From a virus: a DNA stretch of 52,980 nucleotides. Positions 39,501 through 45,928 of the stretch are shown in pieces. Under the pieces are notes generated by a model, which saw only the letters and a list, made by a program, of their open reading frames with translations, was not told the origin of the DNA and did no database searches. Made by a program: the position numbers and the translations under genes. The stretch covers positions 2,223 through 55,202 of IMG/VR virus record IMGVR_UViG_3300030101_004092; one strand, given 5' to 3'. How positions within the stretch are numbered: the stretch's first letter is position 1; each line of letters starts with the position of its first letter.

Positions 39501-39679
39501 AGAAAAAAAGGAAAAAAGGTTTAACAAAAAGAGAGTTGAGGTCTTTATATCCTGATTTATATAAAGAGCTTGATGAGTCTCGACCTATATTACCGCAAGA
39601 CTTACAAGACCAACTTGATGAAATAAAAGAACAGAGGAAAAGACTAAGAGAAGAAGTATTAGAAAGTGTGAGAAAATAA
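30554..39679 (+). CDS. Giant polyvalent protein: metallopeptidase + wHTH + beta-class DNA methyltransferase
   Basis: A 3041-residue protein. Residues 4-70 hold two tandem copies of a 33-residue motif (LYTWISS.D.TF..RYTL..F). An acidic linker (75-150), helical regions and Gly-rich hydrophobic segments near 629-645 and 691-710 follow. A zincin HEVFH lies near 1120. A winged-helix-like segment (IKEITRLTGLPEPTVRRIL) is near 1275. DPPYD lies near 1348, followed by DPFAGSGST near 1502; this order (IV before I) defines beta-class N6-A/N4-C methylases. The C-terminal 1400 residues are helical, with QQSTDLQNRDYYQDGG near 2760 and hydrophobic stretches near 2715, 2822 and 2865. The domain mix fits 'polyvalent' ejected proteins that protect incoming DNA and act on the host. 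Confidence 0.82.
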   Translation: MDYLEQLYTWISSEDNTFTQRYTLEDFKNNMQKEDYVSSMYTWISSKDETFPDRYTLDFFTEKVKKKDTSIQEEMEPPVNVPSITTEMEEVGLSEDTEEESTQDTELPVGSEENESDEVVEETQEVVIPETDSQFSIEGGEVDQETFDQYTKLQEEQEADEANPFQDALNNLRIDTDEDIISAEFNYNLNDFGFSVEEAVPGVDALRIVSSDIDPKTQKPYELTVSIDTKSDKQNESKLTEIKDFLTKHKKENETINKLEESIAVRNTKFRNQEDIDNAIGLLNTEAGAFNNRIKAYAEKRMLFNRKQELIKGMSQSEKNSVLGRTLLEDRDRMSLELKQEKKDLLTQDNILKNRGTEIDRLAGQYAALKAEMGSGYGITQRALLKGQGRITSFWADLMSDILVSDFSPLDAVSGGRVKYGVDRQKYENMFVAKAMKDGLLQDSEGNLIRNWDEAMAAQEKGTLKPFENFESMYKYLGNKQSSMIDSYVKDILRKDVKYDNVEISELGEVTFKRPEAVARYSDAALKKELEKITEDGMVPLARKGLDLVLGDKDTTDEYYDLTKQGFWGGAWIGLAESVPAMIGGKGKVGWAMRTANMFAQVSDHLNEEMMNDPDFAEISENEKRMVSLPIGIVVGTLEAVGLRNVLNSRGLVNNILLKSIQKFGPTSVARTRGLTFQQVVRNEVDNMIAKGTLIIGAGGLAEFETGLAQEIADIGGKMIYNEIKKADMFQTPESFAAGVAQVIRAGGQEMVGGWVMSTIPATGTAFAGKDYEALSDPIFKTFEAISQDNTFFKLNVQKIKDQINEGTKTKEEGEAEISLINDIRGLIPKVPTDLETADKKRAIALLLNKKDLLKQRDKLAPELRGKIDKEIDKVDKLLDDLLDGAQKVDPTKARVEEEEITDEQAEQVIKNANAGRAAFGLPPIEITPESIAEMKVKLKKQQDARKKQGPVQETGEVKPKATEEVDEGISNELQDTTREGDQDQSQDTSKKKKKIKEEVDEISAFEGDTEQEGEVVVEEKVDYETENVTKDGKVKKTKLTIPKTVAETEVDTKTFEPVVRFAKRASRAISKILPNVSIVLHESSTNFQDATGTTGRGFYDPSSQTIHVDLMKGNNKTVAHEVFHALLLNSVKTNAQARALTKRMVAAVAKAKGLTAQQKKKIDDFVSNYDQDIQNEEKLAEVLGILADGYTKLDAPTKSRVRRWIEGIAKRLGIDIEQFTKTDQDVIDLLNTVASKIREGKVITQKDVKAIKTPKKTQKQQVKDVLGEVQVASIKEITRLTGLPEPTVRRILGQGAKNGELTRVSAGVYTIKTQDGKTAAIIQGADALVEIKKLVEEGVKFDMIFLDPPYDAPGITGGNRNLAKYDKLSPEQFSDFVGDVVKLLKTPDTPVFFMFSAMPSNKGKLKAYSAAFTNNGLKKSGIAIESGKLTKDGKKQKQMFGRDLTEWVFSFTQSGNQRQDVGFVFPEKLLFKQDSKYQTAKPVALLEAIIKASTKAGELILDPFAGSGSTAKAAARTGRNVVTIEKDTKQAKKIKSEIKKQEPKKKVPEQQYKNGYKIYPKEQEGQLDEDGYLKIYDGDLKSYQKRVTKTPRSKEKGRPLKDIIAERIKIAADGYVDTVTGMYYGNYGYPYFNPNVKNVAQIETQAELKEYLRQSLESGTQVIPLNLEFQAKEFQKLNINPQEFGNNQFNVKTEGRKVISVTPKPVSKDSKFKGREQKDIPKRSRKLAEMYMMNPRGFISARAMFDPGALRRQLEILGMRLGTARDEFTGQITGYYFQRVSRNGRPYFYNPFARQQKDPDSAVGAISDIVSIVTRLRDNNFSPEAIQAYLVEKKNFDKKTVDAILSVDNFVLSRVPESFSKIEGGILAGIKLFSKINNYRKRLIDNNLTPYGKKITKLNQELEILKSQKNKKRAIQRVEKQIADLSKRNRDAKIFKNTQTEITDKVIRFMESQPAYIAARTAKGLSTLQAQMQMQIAKSFDATPSVNMANKIRLATALVNISAREKDSSKLKLALRKFVRVVLPPEDYSKPETISLIKEIQDATPENLQKVKEKILGIATTKIVKGLEGKIKNILNKNFAKIEGGRVKANIVSASAIKILDQLKSEFATIQKSKNGEALAAYEQKIRLKLQKLSEKTIQDNDAFAEQAALELILQYAGAQEMDNADIGKVGALNQILTNLNSIISEGRSELEQQKREAYHTYLKDFEIAWYSITGKKIEMLIQNPYFDPQLPVSKSNEQMILNPNANKLMDEFSSLTDAKKNKARSWPVRNLINLKTGLKRFLITKRLDLPTAIEYITKIPGKMFEGEFAEITSDLVDQASNDYKFFQMQDKESLINILREIYGKDYQKAVKEESLVRDTGIAKDLEAYEKAKKEYEANKTEENKAKLEITTLRFSPMEMAYLVYQYKDPANRAGFETKFGEQYERIMYQMEQLMEEKHSKTMALGEWMRSEAYPSLYNRYNTTYKKVFRVDMPWNQYYIGPIRRVDQEVQDINLLGTGADSWQNTAAPASTKVRIQNKQALATENLLESFVSYQEKMNWFAAYSPTVNRVNKLVKNPRLKKIIEINFPEGTYGAVIQIIEKIANKGLNKLSQGDIFFNKATSLFVVGRLGVNPTIYLKQLVSVPTYMNEIGFRNWAANALKAMKEMSSLAKEITENSVYIQDRYGKDIIRSLENYKNSKSSDFTLNKSRIFTNPYQRLLNAQMFLVKAGDKGAILIGGLPVYLYYKNQYKKSNPGATEQQAIDYAIKRFEKATRTTQQSTDLQNRDYYQDGGVLARTFNMFKTSIIQYLRKEIIYARNMYKILRSFGKEGRGSFGQNLRGLFVYHTVLPVLFQYISNGLPGVLAPWDEEDGEDLTRAAIMGNINALFFVGDLISIIGDIYYKKPWSKEITNLPLLEQINALLDKFSRYTSTTNPEKASELLFEIMYEDAPGVVGLNTKSMIRWFNNIQTLVDETNDPKEALLRLFNFSDYQIESQEDRDAKKKRKKGLTKRELRSLYPDLYKELDESRPILPQDLQDQLDEIKEQRKRLREEVLESVRK

Positions 39680-39951
39680 TGAGGCTTAAAAAATTTGACA
39701 TAGAAGGTTTTGATGCAGATAAATGTTTTTTATACAGTTATCTTGTGCTTACATATCAGTTTTCTTATCGTGAATTATTAGAAGGTGATGAAAACGCAGC
39801 CTTCATATTTGACCCAACTAAACCGTATGTACCCATGGAAGATGATGTATACGATATATTAATTGACCATTACACAGAGCAAGAAGATTATGAAAAATGT
39901 GCTAAATTAGTGAAAGCAAAAAAACTTGCAGAAGTTATGTCTGTTTCTTGA
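39679..39951 (+). CDS. Small unknown protein ending the left arm
   Basis: A 90-residue acidic protein (MRLKKFDIEGFDADKCFLYS; ENAAFIFDPTKPYVPMEDDV; HYTEQEDYEKCAKLVKAKKL). The ATG starts on the last base of the giant gene's stop (TAATG), so translation is coupled. The 3' end overlaps the converging - strand gene by 17 nt. It has no recognised domain. Confidence 0.65.
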   Translation: MRLKKFDIEGFDADKCFLYSYLVLTYQFSYRELLEGDENAAFIFDPTKPYVPMEDDVYDILIDHYTEQEDYEKCAKLVKAKKLAEVMSVS

Positions 39952-40282
39952 AGTTGTGTTTATAATTTTTTCTTTCAGCCTCTAACTTATAATACTGAAA
40001 AGCATAAAACCCATGCAGATGTGAATCGGTGGGGAAAAAATATTTCCAACCTTTAGATCTACCTCTATTTATATAATAGCAAAAAGCAACAGCTATTTTT
40101 CCTGACTGTACTTTATCTGAAGTTTTTTTAAAATTAATAACAGCACTATCATCTGATATTGGTATTACTTCTTCTACTGAAAAGGTTTCATGATTTTGGT
40201 TTCCTACTCGAGTAGGATTAGAAAAGCGGTCTGCAATGGTTTGTGCAAACTCTTTTAGTTCTTGAGCTCGGTCTCTATTCAT
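39935..40282 (-). CDS. Unknown protein, last gene of the leftward arm
   Basis: A 115-residue protein (MNRDRAQELKEFAQTIADRF; SVEEVIPISDDSAVINFKKT; KIAVAFCYYINRGRSKGWKY; FPTDSHLHGFYAFQYYKLEA). The middle reads as beta strands, followed by an aromatic SHLHGFYAFQYYK helix. It overlaps the upstream gene by 4 nt (ATGA) and the rightward 90-aa gene tail-to-tail by 17 nt. No convergent terminator hairpin is visible. I do not recognise the family. Confidence 0.65.
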   Translation of the reverse strand: MNRDRAQELKEFAQTIADRFSNPTRVGNQNHETFSVEEVIPISDDSAVINFKKTSDKVQSGKIAVAFCYYINRGRSKGWKYFFPTDSHLHGFYAFQYYKLEAERKNYKHNFKKQT

Positions 40283-40470
40283 ATTTCATCGGAAAGTGAT
40301 TGGATTAAATCCGCACATATCCGACATATATCTTGGGCTTTATCTTTGGCAGCTTTATTATCTCTATCCATAAGCTCTTCATAAAGGTCGTTCACAGAGT
40401 CATGAAGATTGTTAGCGACATAATTAATATGTGCTATCGCATTTACATCTTCCTCCGATATTTTATTCAT
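40279..40470 (-). CDS. Small helical protein of unknown function
   Basis: A 63-residue acidic helical protein (MNKISEEDVNAIAHINYVAN; DLYEELMDRDNKAAKDKAQD; CRICADLIQSLSDEI). It overlaps the downstream gene by 4 nt and lies 5 nt after the DnaA domain IV-like gene. No domain is recognised. Confidence 0.65.
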   Translation of the reverse strand: MNKISEEDVNAIAHINYVANNLHDSVNDLYEELMDRDNKAAKDKAQDICRICADLIQSLSDEI

Positions 40471-40475
40471 ACAGT

Positions 40476-41132
40476 TTAATCCATTGATTGTAAGAAGAGA
40501 TTCCCAGCCCCTTCATCTAATGTTTTTATTGTTCTGTATATAATTTTTGATTTTTGTTTTACATCCTTTCTATCTGCCATCGTGGAGTCTAAGCCTAAGT
40601 TACTATACATTGCACAATCAATATGCAAAAGAGTATCAATTTTTTGTTTGTCAGTCCAAGTTTTATACTTCAAAATTTTACTTACATCATCTACTGTATA
40701 CTTGCACTCATGAACATCTTCATTAGCCCAAACCATAAGTTTTATCTTTTTTAATAGTATGTTGTGCGACAATTTAAGTAAATTATTTTGTTCTCGCAAA
40801 GATTTTATCTGTTTTTGGTAATTTTCTGGAATACTTTTAGAAGATTTATGTGAAAACCCTAACCATAATTTTTGAATTACCTCATATTTGTTTTTCAAAC
40901 TGGGGTTATGTTTTTCTAAATATGGGTATTGATTATATGCATGTAACACAGTTGCATGATTCTTTCCAAATATCTGTCCGATTCTGGCGAAAGTAAAATA
41001 TAAATGATCTCGAAGTAAAACATATATAACTGAACGAGCTTCAATGTATTTTAATTTTCTACTGTTTGATTTGATATTAGATAGCAAGAACACTTCGCTT
41101 GTTATCTGTAATAGATTGTCTACTGCTTTCAT
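40476..41132 (-). CDS. DnaA domain IV-like DNA-binding protein
   Basis: A 218-residue protein. Residues 28-75 resemble the DNA-binding domain IV of DnaA: EARSVIYVLLRDHLYFTFAR IGQIFGKNHATVLHAYNQY, where FGKNHATVLHA stands for the GRDHTTVxHA signature that contacts the DnaA box. There is no AAA+ ATPase. A coiled-coil segment (105-130) and a helical C-terminus (WTDKQKIDTLLHIDCAMYSN) follow. It could bind the phage or host origin, as an initiator-like factor or as a competitor of host DnaA. The ATG overlaps the upstream gene by 56 nt, so the start is uncertain. Confidence 0.72.
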   Translation of the reverse strand: MKAVDNLLQITSEVFLLSNIKSNSRKLKYIEARSVIYVLLRDHLYFTFARIGQIFGKNHATVLHAYNQYPYLEKHNPSLKNKYEVIQKLWLGFSHKSSKSIPENYQKQIKSLREQNNLLKLSHNILLKKIKLMVWANEDVHECKYTVDDVSKILKYKTWTDKQKIDTLLHIDCAMYSNLGLDSTMADRKDVKQKSKIIYRTIKTLDEGAGNLFLQSMD

Positions 41133-41448
41133 TTGATTTAATATAGCAATTTAAATTAATTAAATCCAAATATTCATCCATCGAAATGAATATAAGATTT
41201 GTTAAACTAACTAATAAACCTTTTTGTTTTACAAGCTCTAAGGCAAATGTAACGGGTTTATTTTCATACATAACAACACCACCCAAGACATGAGACCGTA
41301 ATGAATTATCAGGAACTTCCTTAACATTATCCTCGATGTATTTACCTATTCTGTATGCTAACACTGGGTCTACTTTATGTAGAATATCAGTGAAATCATC
41401 ATCCAGGTCATACCCGCTATCCCGAATATACTTCTGTTTTAATACCAT
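41077..41448 (-). CDS. Unknown protein between nuclease and DnaA-like genes
   Basis: A 123-residue protein (MVLKQKYIRDSGYDLDDDFT DILHKVDPVLAYRIGKYIED; SHVLGGVVMYENKPVTFALE). A central beta segment with VVMYENKPVTFALELVKQKG is followed by a helical MDEYLDLINLN. It overlaps the upstream nuclease gene by 32 nt and the downstream gene by 56 nt. No family is recognised. Confidence 0.6.
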   Translation of the reverse strand: MVLKQKYIRDSGYDLDDDFTDILHKVDPVLAYRIGKYIEDNVKEVPDNSLRSHVLGGVVMYENKPVTFALELVKQKGLLVSLTNLIFISMDEYLDLINLNCYIKSNESSRQSITDNKRSVLAI

Positions 41449-41656
41449 GTTCTTCTAATTCTTTAATCCTATACTTTTGTAAAGCAGAGACCTTTTGTAG
41501 TGGCCTCTTTACTTCGCTAAACAACGCATCACAATTTTGAGGTAACGCAATTAAGTCTGGTATACCATTCTTATTTGTTTGAATTAGCTTGATAACATAG
41601 TAGCCCTGCTCCTCTAACTCTTTAATTCTTTTAGATTGGATTTGTTGCTCAGTCAT
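41417..41656 (-). CDS. VRR-NUC type endonuclease
   Basis: A 79-residue stand-alone VRR-NUC nuclease of the PD-(D/E)XK superfamily. Visible motifs are N30-GIPD34 (metal-binding Asp), S47-E48-V-K50 (ExK catalytic pair) and the following Q60 in SALQKYRIKELEEHG. It is the usual size for phage forms. It lies 1 nt after the SF2 helicase gene; such pairs are common in phage replication modules, where the nuclease may process branched or stalled DNA. TAACTTTG overlaps the end of the helicase gene 4 nt before this ATG and could be chance. Confidence 0.83.
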   Translation of the reverse strand: MTEQQIQSKRIKELEEQGYYVIKLIQTNKNGIPDLIALPQNCDALFSEVKRPLQKVSALQKYRIKELEEHGIKTEVYSG

Positions 41657-41657
41657 A

Positions 41658-42887
41658 TTACAAAGTTAGCAAATCCTTTTTGAAGTGTCTTAATGTATAA
41701 TCTTTCTTCTTTACAACAGTTTTATATATACTTTCTTCAATCCCCCCTTTTGCAAATATCCAGTATATTTTATTATACATTCTATCTTTTGTGGTCATAC
41801 GATCTCTTGATTGCCAGTAGCTTGTAGCACTAAAATCTATGTTATAATATATCAAGGCTTCAGCTTGTCTTAGGCTTATACCCTCTCTTCCACTTACTAT
41901 TTGCAAAGCAATGTTTTTGTCTGTGTTACAAAACTCATCAAGCGTGTTACAAATACTGTCTGCGTAAACTTCTTTCAATGCTTGGTATTCGGCAGTGAAT
42001 TTATAAAAAATTGCTATCTTTTTATTTGCAAATCTTTGTTTTATATAAAGGGCTTTAGACAAGTCTAATACCATTGCCTTGCCACTTTCAAACTTTACTG
42101 TTCCTGAATACAGCTGATGTGTTTTAGACATAAGTTTGACCCCAGTATCTGCCAGAATAACATCATCTTTTCCCTCTACAACTCTATCGGTTGATAGTCT
42201 TTTAATTAACTTTCTAATTTTACTTTCTATATCTACATATAATATTTGCTCATTAGTCTCAACTTCAAAGCCCGCATCTTTTTGTGTAAACGAAATAGTG
42301 AAAGGCTGCATTTTGTGTATAATACTTTCCAGGCCTTTACTATAATCTCTAATACTAATACCACCAATTGGCTTTACACGAACACTGACATAATCATCTG
42401 AAAATCTATAAAAGTTTTTGTATTTATTAAATGGATTTAAAGGTATACCATAAACCTGATGATACATTTGGCTATAAGATTCTGGAGTTGGTGTGCCAGA
42501 TAATAAAATAACATAAGGCAATCTTTTATTTATAATTGTTCGTACTTGCTTGGCTCTTTTACTGGCTTTGGGAAATGCTCCTAAACTATGAGCTTCGTCC
42601 AATATCAAGCAATCCCATTTTAGATTTGGTATCTTATGAAGACTCTCATAATTTATAACAAGTAAATTATAATTTAACTTAAGTTTTTGAAAATCACTTT
42701 CAATACTTGATATCGCTTTCTTTTTGGTTACAAATAAACAGTTCGATACTGGCAGAGAACTAACCATACTCAAACTCGTAGCTGTCTTGCCAGTCCGAAC
42801 TTCCATAGCAAGATACACAAATTTATATTTATTTAGTATAGGTAAAGATTTCTCAACAATCTCTGCCTGGTATTTTCTTAGTTTCAT
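41658..42887 (-). CDS. SF2 DEAH/DEAD-like helicase
   Basis: A 409-residue helicase: KYQAEIVEK (Q-motif-like) near 5-13, Walker A EVRTGKTATS near 29-38 with GKT at 33-35, DEAH at 97-100 (LILDEAHSLG), motif III LSGTP at 129-133, and motif VI WQSRDRM near the C-terminus (SATSYWQSRDRMTTKDRMYN). This is the SNF2/SSL2-like phage helicase type, often beside a VRR-NUC nuclease as here. It probably remodels branched DNA or displaces bound proteins during phage replication. It lies 1 nt after the primase-helicase gene. Confidence 0.87.
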   Translation of the reverse strand: MKLRKYQAEIVEKSLPILNKYKFVYLAMEVRTGKTATSLSMVSSLPVSNCLFVTKKKAISSIESDFQKLKLNYNLLVINYESLHKIPNLKWDCLILDEAHSLGAFPKASKRAKQVRTIINKRLPYVILLSGTPTPESYSQMYHQVYGIPLNPFNKYKNFYRFSDDYVSVRVKPIGGISIRDYSKGLESIIHKMQPFTISFTQKDAGFEVETNEQILYVDIESKIRKLIKRLSTDRVVEGKDDVILADTGVKLMSKTHQLYSGTVKFESGKAMVLDLSKALYIKQRFANKKIAIFYKFTAEYQALKEVYADSICNTLDEFCNTDKNIALQIVSGREGISLRQAEALIYYNIDFSATSYWQSRDRMTTKDRMYNKIYWIFAKGGIEESIYKTVVKKKDYTLRHFKKDLLTL

Positions 42888-42888
42888 A

Positions 42889-45297
42889 TTAAAAAGGAAA
42901 ATCAGTTTGCTCTTCCATTGAATGTTTAGATCTAAATACTAACCACTTACCCCTCTCATCTCTTCCCTCTTCGGGCAAACAATTATATTTAAACTCACTA
43001 TAAGCGTTGAGCCATTTATAATACCTTGTACGAGAAACAGTCATTTTTGACTTTGGTGCATAGTCAGGATTTTCTTCAACAAAATCTAAATACAAATCGT
43101 TCTTGTAAAGTTTTGTTTTAATTTTTAATTTTTCATTTGGTATGCCGCCCACGACACCGCACCACTCAATAAATTCATGGCAAGTTTCAGCAGATAGTTT
43201 TCTAATTTTTAGGTTTACAAAATCAGATTTGATAAGTCCATGTTTTAAATAAAGCTGTAAGCACTCTATCATAAAGTTATCAAACTGACACCATTCTTCA
43301 TCATCCCACTCTCCAAACATCATTTTACCAAACTCTCTTAGTGGAGTATAGTCTTTAGTATAATGTTGAGCAAGTTCTAACTCCCACTTTCTTCTTTCAA
43401 AAGAAGACCCCTTACCTTTTATGGCATAGTTTGTGGTTATTGCTACTTTAGGGCTTTTTGCAAATGGTATCTTAATTGCATCTTTGTTTTTCTTTTCTAA
43501 GGTTAAGCCCTCAGTTACAACAGAAAATAATCTTTCAAAATTAAAATGCTTACTCACATCATCAAAGCATAATATCTGTGTATCGGCACTGACTAATTGA
43601 TAAGCAAAACTTCTTTCAAAATTAAAAGACTTGCCATCAATTACTACAACCTTTTTCATTTTTGCAATACCATTCATAAACAATCCTTTACCAGTTCCAC
43701 CCTCAGGGTTGTCTGATATAACCTCATCATTTAAAATTGTGGCGGGGCAGTATGCAAGATTTTTATATGCATGAAGAAGATAACCTATTGTAGATTTCAT
43801 TGAATTTATTCTGCTTTCCTCTTGACCGCATATGTTTCCAATAAAGGTTCGGTAATCACATTCACTCGGTTCGCAAAGAACAAAAGTTCTGTCAATTACA
43901 TGGTCTTTCCATACATACCCGCCAATATCTAAGTAGTCTATTAGTGTGGTATTTTCGTGTGTAACTTTGACTGCACCATTTTTATAATACAAATAAGCAG
44001 TATCTTTATCATCTTCTATAAAGTATACATCAATAGAAGACAATAGTGTAAGAAACTCTTCTCTAAAATACCTGGTGTTTTCTGCAAAATAATTATAAAT
44101 AGATAAATCATCCATGTCTTGCAGATATTCTAATATAAAATCTTTTATTTCTTTTTCGCTTGTGTGGTCAATAAGATTGTTGGTTACCCTAACAAACACA
44201 TAATTCTTACTGCCTTGCGGATTAAATTTATAAAAACCATTTTCTTCAAGAAAGTGTTTGAATAAGATGTGTACTATCTTTATAGTTCCTTTATCATTCT
44301 TTGTCCAAAACTTGTGATTGCTTTGTTCTTCTTCTATATGGTTTATTACACTATCAATCGTATGATCTTCAATATTAGAATCCTGAAGCTGTAATCTTAT
44401 TTCTTTTTTAGACACACCTCTTTTTAATTTGTGTCTGATTTGATTTACCTTGTCTTCATCTTCATAATATTTTGTACCAAAATTTTGTCGTTGAGCATAT
44501 GCAGATTGTATTGTTCTTTTTATTTCTCCTTGGTCAAAGTTTCTTGACTCGTATTGATTTAGAATATATTCGGCTAAGTTTTGATTAATACCATAATCAT
44601 TAAACGCAGCTGCCAGTACATATGTGTGGTGGTTTCTTTGACCCTCATTCATAGGATATTTTTTCTCCCACCATTTTACAAGTATATCTACTATTTTATT
44701 TTCATCAGTAACTGGTATAGTGGGCTTGTCTACATGCTTAATAACTTCATTATATTCTTGCTCTTCTTCTTTATCCCAAACACTGGAGGTTTCGTTAATG
44801 TAAATTAGAGGGTCATAGCTTTCATAACAAACCCTTGATAAATTTTTACTTGTTGTATCAAATTGAGGAGATTTAAAGTGTTTACCTAAACTATTAAAAT
44901 AACTTGTGTGTTTATCAGGTTGCGTTGGTATCTTTATCAGGGCTTTGAGACCTTTACCACTTGGAGAAACAAAAACTGTGAACACATACTTGTCTTTTGT
45001 AAGTCTCTCTTTTTCTTGTAGCAACTCTCTGTTTGTACTATACCCATCAAAATCTAAACAAATTAAACCACTATGAACATTTAAAGATTTATCGTTTCTT
45101 TTTGTAAATGTTCCAGAAAAACAAATAGCGGGTAATTTTTGCTTTAATTTATTTTTTTGATCCTTATCCTTGGTTGCTCTTATTTTTTTTATTAATTCTT
45201 TAGATGCACCATCTTTTATCCTTTGAAGTATGATATCAACATTTCGATAAAAAGGCTGAGAGGTGTCTTTTATATCCTTAAATATTGTTATTTGCAT
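42889..45297 (-). CDS. Primase-helicase fusion (VirE-N/BT4734-like + SF3/D5-like helicase)
   Basis: An 802-residue replication protein. The N-terminal 165 residues look like the BT4734/VirE-N primase-type domain: LICLDFDGY at 78-86 (two Asp), FVSPSGKGLKALIKIP at 109-124, and FDTTSKNLSRVCYESYDP at 146-163. A helical PriCT-like segment follows near 200-260 (WWEKKYPMNEGQRNHHTYVL). The helicase part has Walker A GGTGKGLF near 530 and an ILCFDDVSKHFNFERLF Walker B region about 45 residues later. KVAITTNYAI (motif C/sensor) and SFERRKWELEL (arginine finger-like) follow. It should prime and unwind DNA at the phage fork. A terminator and possible promoter lie upstream. Confidence 0.87.
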   Translation of the reverse strand: MQITIFKDIKDTSQPFYRNVDIILQRIKDGASKELIKKIRATKDKDQKNKLKQKLPAICFSGTFTKRNDKSLNVHSGLICLDFDGYSTNRELLQEKERLTKDKYVFTVFVSPSGKGLKALIKIPTQPDKHTSYFNSLGKHFKSPQFDTTSKNLSRVCYESYDPLIYINETSSVWDKEEEQEYNEVIKHVDKPTIPVTDENKIVDILVKWWEKKYPMNEGQRNHHTYVLAAAFNDYGINQNLAEYILNQYESRNFDQGEIKRTIQSAYAQRQNFGTKYYEDEDKVNQIRHKLKRGVSKKEIRLQLQDSNIEDHTIDSVINHIEEEQSNHKFWTKNDKGTIKIVHILFKHFLEENGFYKFNPQGSKNYVFVRVTNNLIDHTSEKEIKDFILEYLQDMDDLSIYNYFAENTRYFREEFLTLLSSIDVYFIEDDKDTAYLYYKNGAVKVTHENTTLIDYLDIGGYVWKDHVIDRTFVLCEPSECDYRTFIGNICGQEESRINSMKSTIGYLLHAYKNLAYCPATILNDEVISDNPEGGTGKGLFMNGIAKMKKVVVIDGKSFNFERSFAYQLVSADTQILCFDDVSKHFNFERLFSVVTEGLTLEKKNKDAIKIPFAKSPKVAITTNYAIKGKGSSFERRKWELELAQHYTKDYTPLREFGKMMFGEWDDEEWCQFDNFMIECLQLYLKHGLIKSDFVNLKIRKLSAETCHEFIEWCGVVGGIPNEKLKIKTKLYKNDLYLDFVEENPDYAPKSKMTVSRTRYYKWLNAYSEFKYNCLPEEGRDERGKWLVFRSKHSMEEQTDFPF

Positions 45298-45357
45298 TAG
45301 TATTAAATTAGATTTCTGTTAATTATGTTAGTTTTTATATAAAAAATAAACACAAAA

Positions 45358-45388
45358 AAAATATATAAATAAATTTTGTGTTGGTCAA
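45358..45388 (-). promoter_or_regulatory. Possible promoter for the primase-helicase operon
   Basis: On the - strand TTGACC (45388-45383) is followed after about 20 nt by TATATTTT (45365-45358). It is an approximate match to the Bacteroidota -33 TTG/-7 TAnnTTTG arrangement, with the final G replaced. It sits about 60 nt before the primase ATG and just downstream of the SSB terminator, where a new promoter would be expected. The region is AT-rich, so the match is weak. Confidence 0.35.
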
Positions 45389-45393
45389 TTAAT

Positions 45394-45417
45394 TTGGAAA
45401 TATCTCAACATTTCCAA
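45394..45417. promoter_or_regulatory. Inverted repeat, possible operator
   Basis: TTGGAAAT and ATTTCCAA form a perfect 8-bp inverted repeat with an 8-nt spacer. It lies between the SSB terminator and the possible primase promoter. There is no T-run directly after it, so a regulatory site is more likely than a second terminator. Confidence 0.4.
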
Positions 45418-45420
45418 CAT

Positions 45421-45451
45421 AAAAAAAGGGAGAGGTAACCACACCTCTCCC
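45421..45451 (-). terminator. Intrinsic terminator after the SSB gene
   Basis: A perfect 9-bp stem GGGAGAGGT / ACCTCTCCC (45428-45451) with a 6-nt loop is followed on the - strand by seven T residues. It begins 11 nt after the SSB stop and divides the leftward arm into at least two transcription units. Confidence 0.9.
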
Positions 45452-45462
45452 ATAACCAAACA

Positions 45463-45732
45463 CTAAAATGGTAAATCCTCAGTTTCAGTTGCCTGAACTG
45501 GGGTTTCTTTTGTATCTGTATTTTGTGGTTTTGGTACAAATGTATCTAACTCCACATATGGTTTACCTGATGATGCTGTTAATACATTTAAATTAACCCA
45601 CCCATTACGAGCATTACTTTTTAAAAAAGGAATCGCATCTTCAACTTTGATACTTAGATTTCCGATTACAAAATCGGGTGCATTTTCTCTTCTCTTGAAA
45701 GAAAACCCATCTGCAAAAACTTTATCTGCCAT
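45463..45732 (-). CDS. ssb: SSB-like single-stranded DNA-binding protein
   Basis: An 89-residue protein with a compact beta-rich domain (KVFADGFSFKRRENAPDFVI GNLSIKVEDAIPFLKSN; GWVNLNVLTASSGKPYVELD). It is followed by an acidic, disordered tail that ends EDLPF. This tip closely resembles the DDIPF-type C-terminus by which SSBs recruit host replication and repair proteins. It is shorter than bacterial SSB but in line with small phage versions. It is transcribed with the exonuclease/annealing protein module and ends in a strong terminator. Confidence 0.78.
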   Translation of the reverse strand: MADKVFADGFSFKRRENAPDFVIGNLSIKVEDAIPFLKSNARNGWVNLNVLTASSGKPYVELDTFVPKPQNTDTKETPVQATETEDLPF

Positions 45733-45733
45733 A

Positions 45734-45928
45734 TTATTTATTTTTAATATTTATGTTTTGTTCCATTAACTTAATTGTTTTGGCTACACATTCTTCATAG
45801 CCCTGGACATCATCAATCTCTAATGGAACTTCAAGAGAAAAATGAGTCCTTTTTTTCTTTAATTTTGCTTTAACAAACTTATAGAGTTTGTTTGTGTATA
45901 TAGGTATGTATATCACTAACTGCTTCAT
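45734..45928 (-). CDS. Small protein between exonuclease and SSB genes
   Basis: A 64-residue protein from the ATG at 45928 (MKQLVIYIPIYTNKLYKFVK; LEVPLEIDDVQGYEECVAKT). The C-terminal half (KLKKKRTHFSLEVPLEIDD onward) reads like a small conserved helical-acidic domain. The N-terminal 20 residues overlap the exonuclease gene and may be partly out of the true gene. An upstream in-frame start at 45967 would lengthen it by 13 residues. I do not recognise the family. Confidence 0.55.
   Translation of the reverse strand: MKQLVIYIPIYTNKLYKFVKAKLKKKRTHFSLEVPLEIDDVQGYEECVAKTIKLMEQNINIKNK

Noticed and set aside
41661-41668. TAACTTTG on the - strand just before the VRR-NUC gene, matching the -7 box
   Set aside because: It is the coding end of the SF2 helicase gene (codons for LTL-stop) and fits by chance; no independent support.
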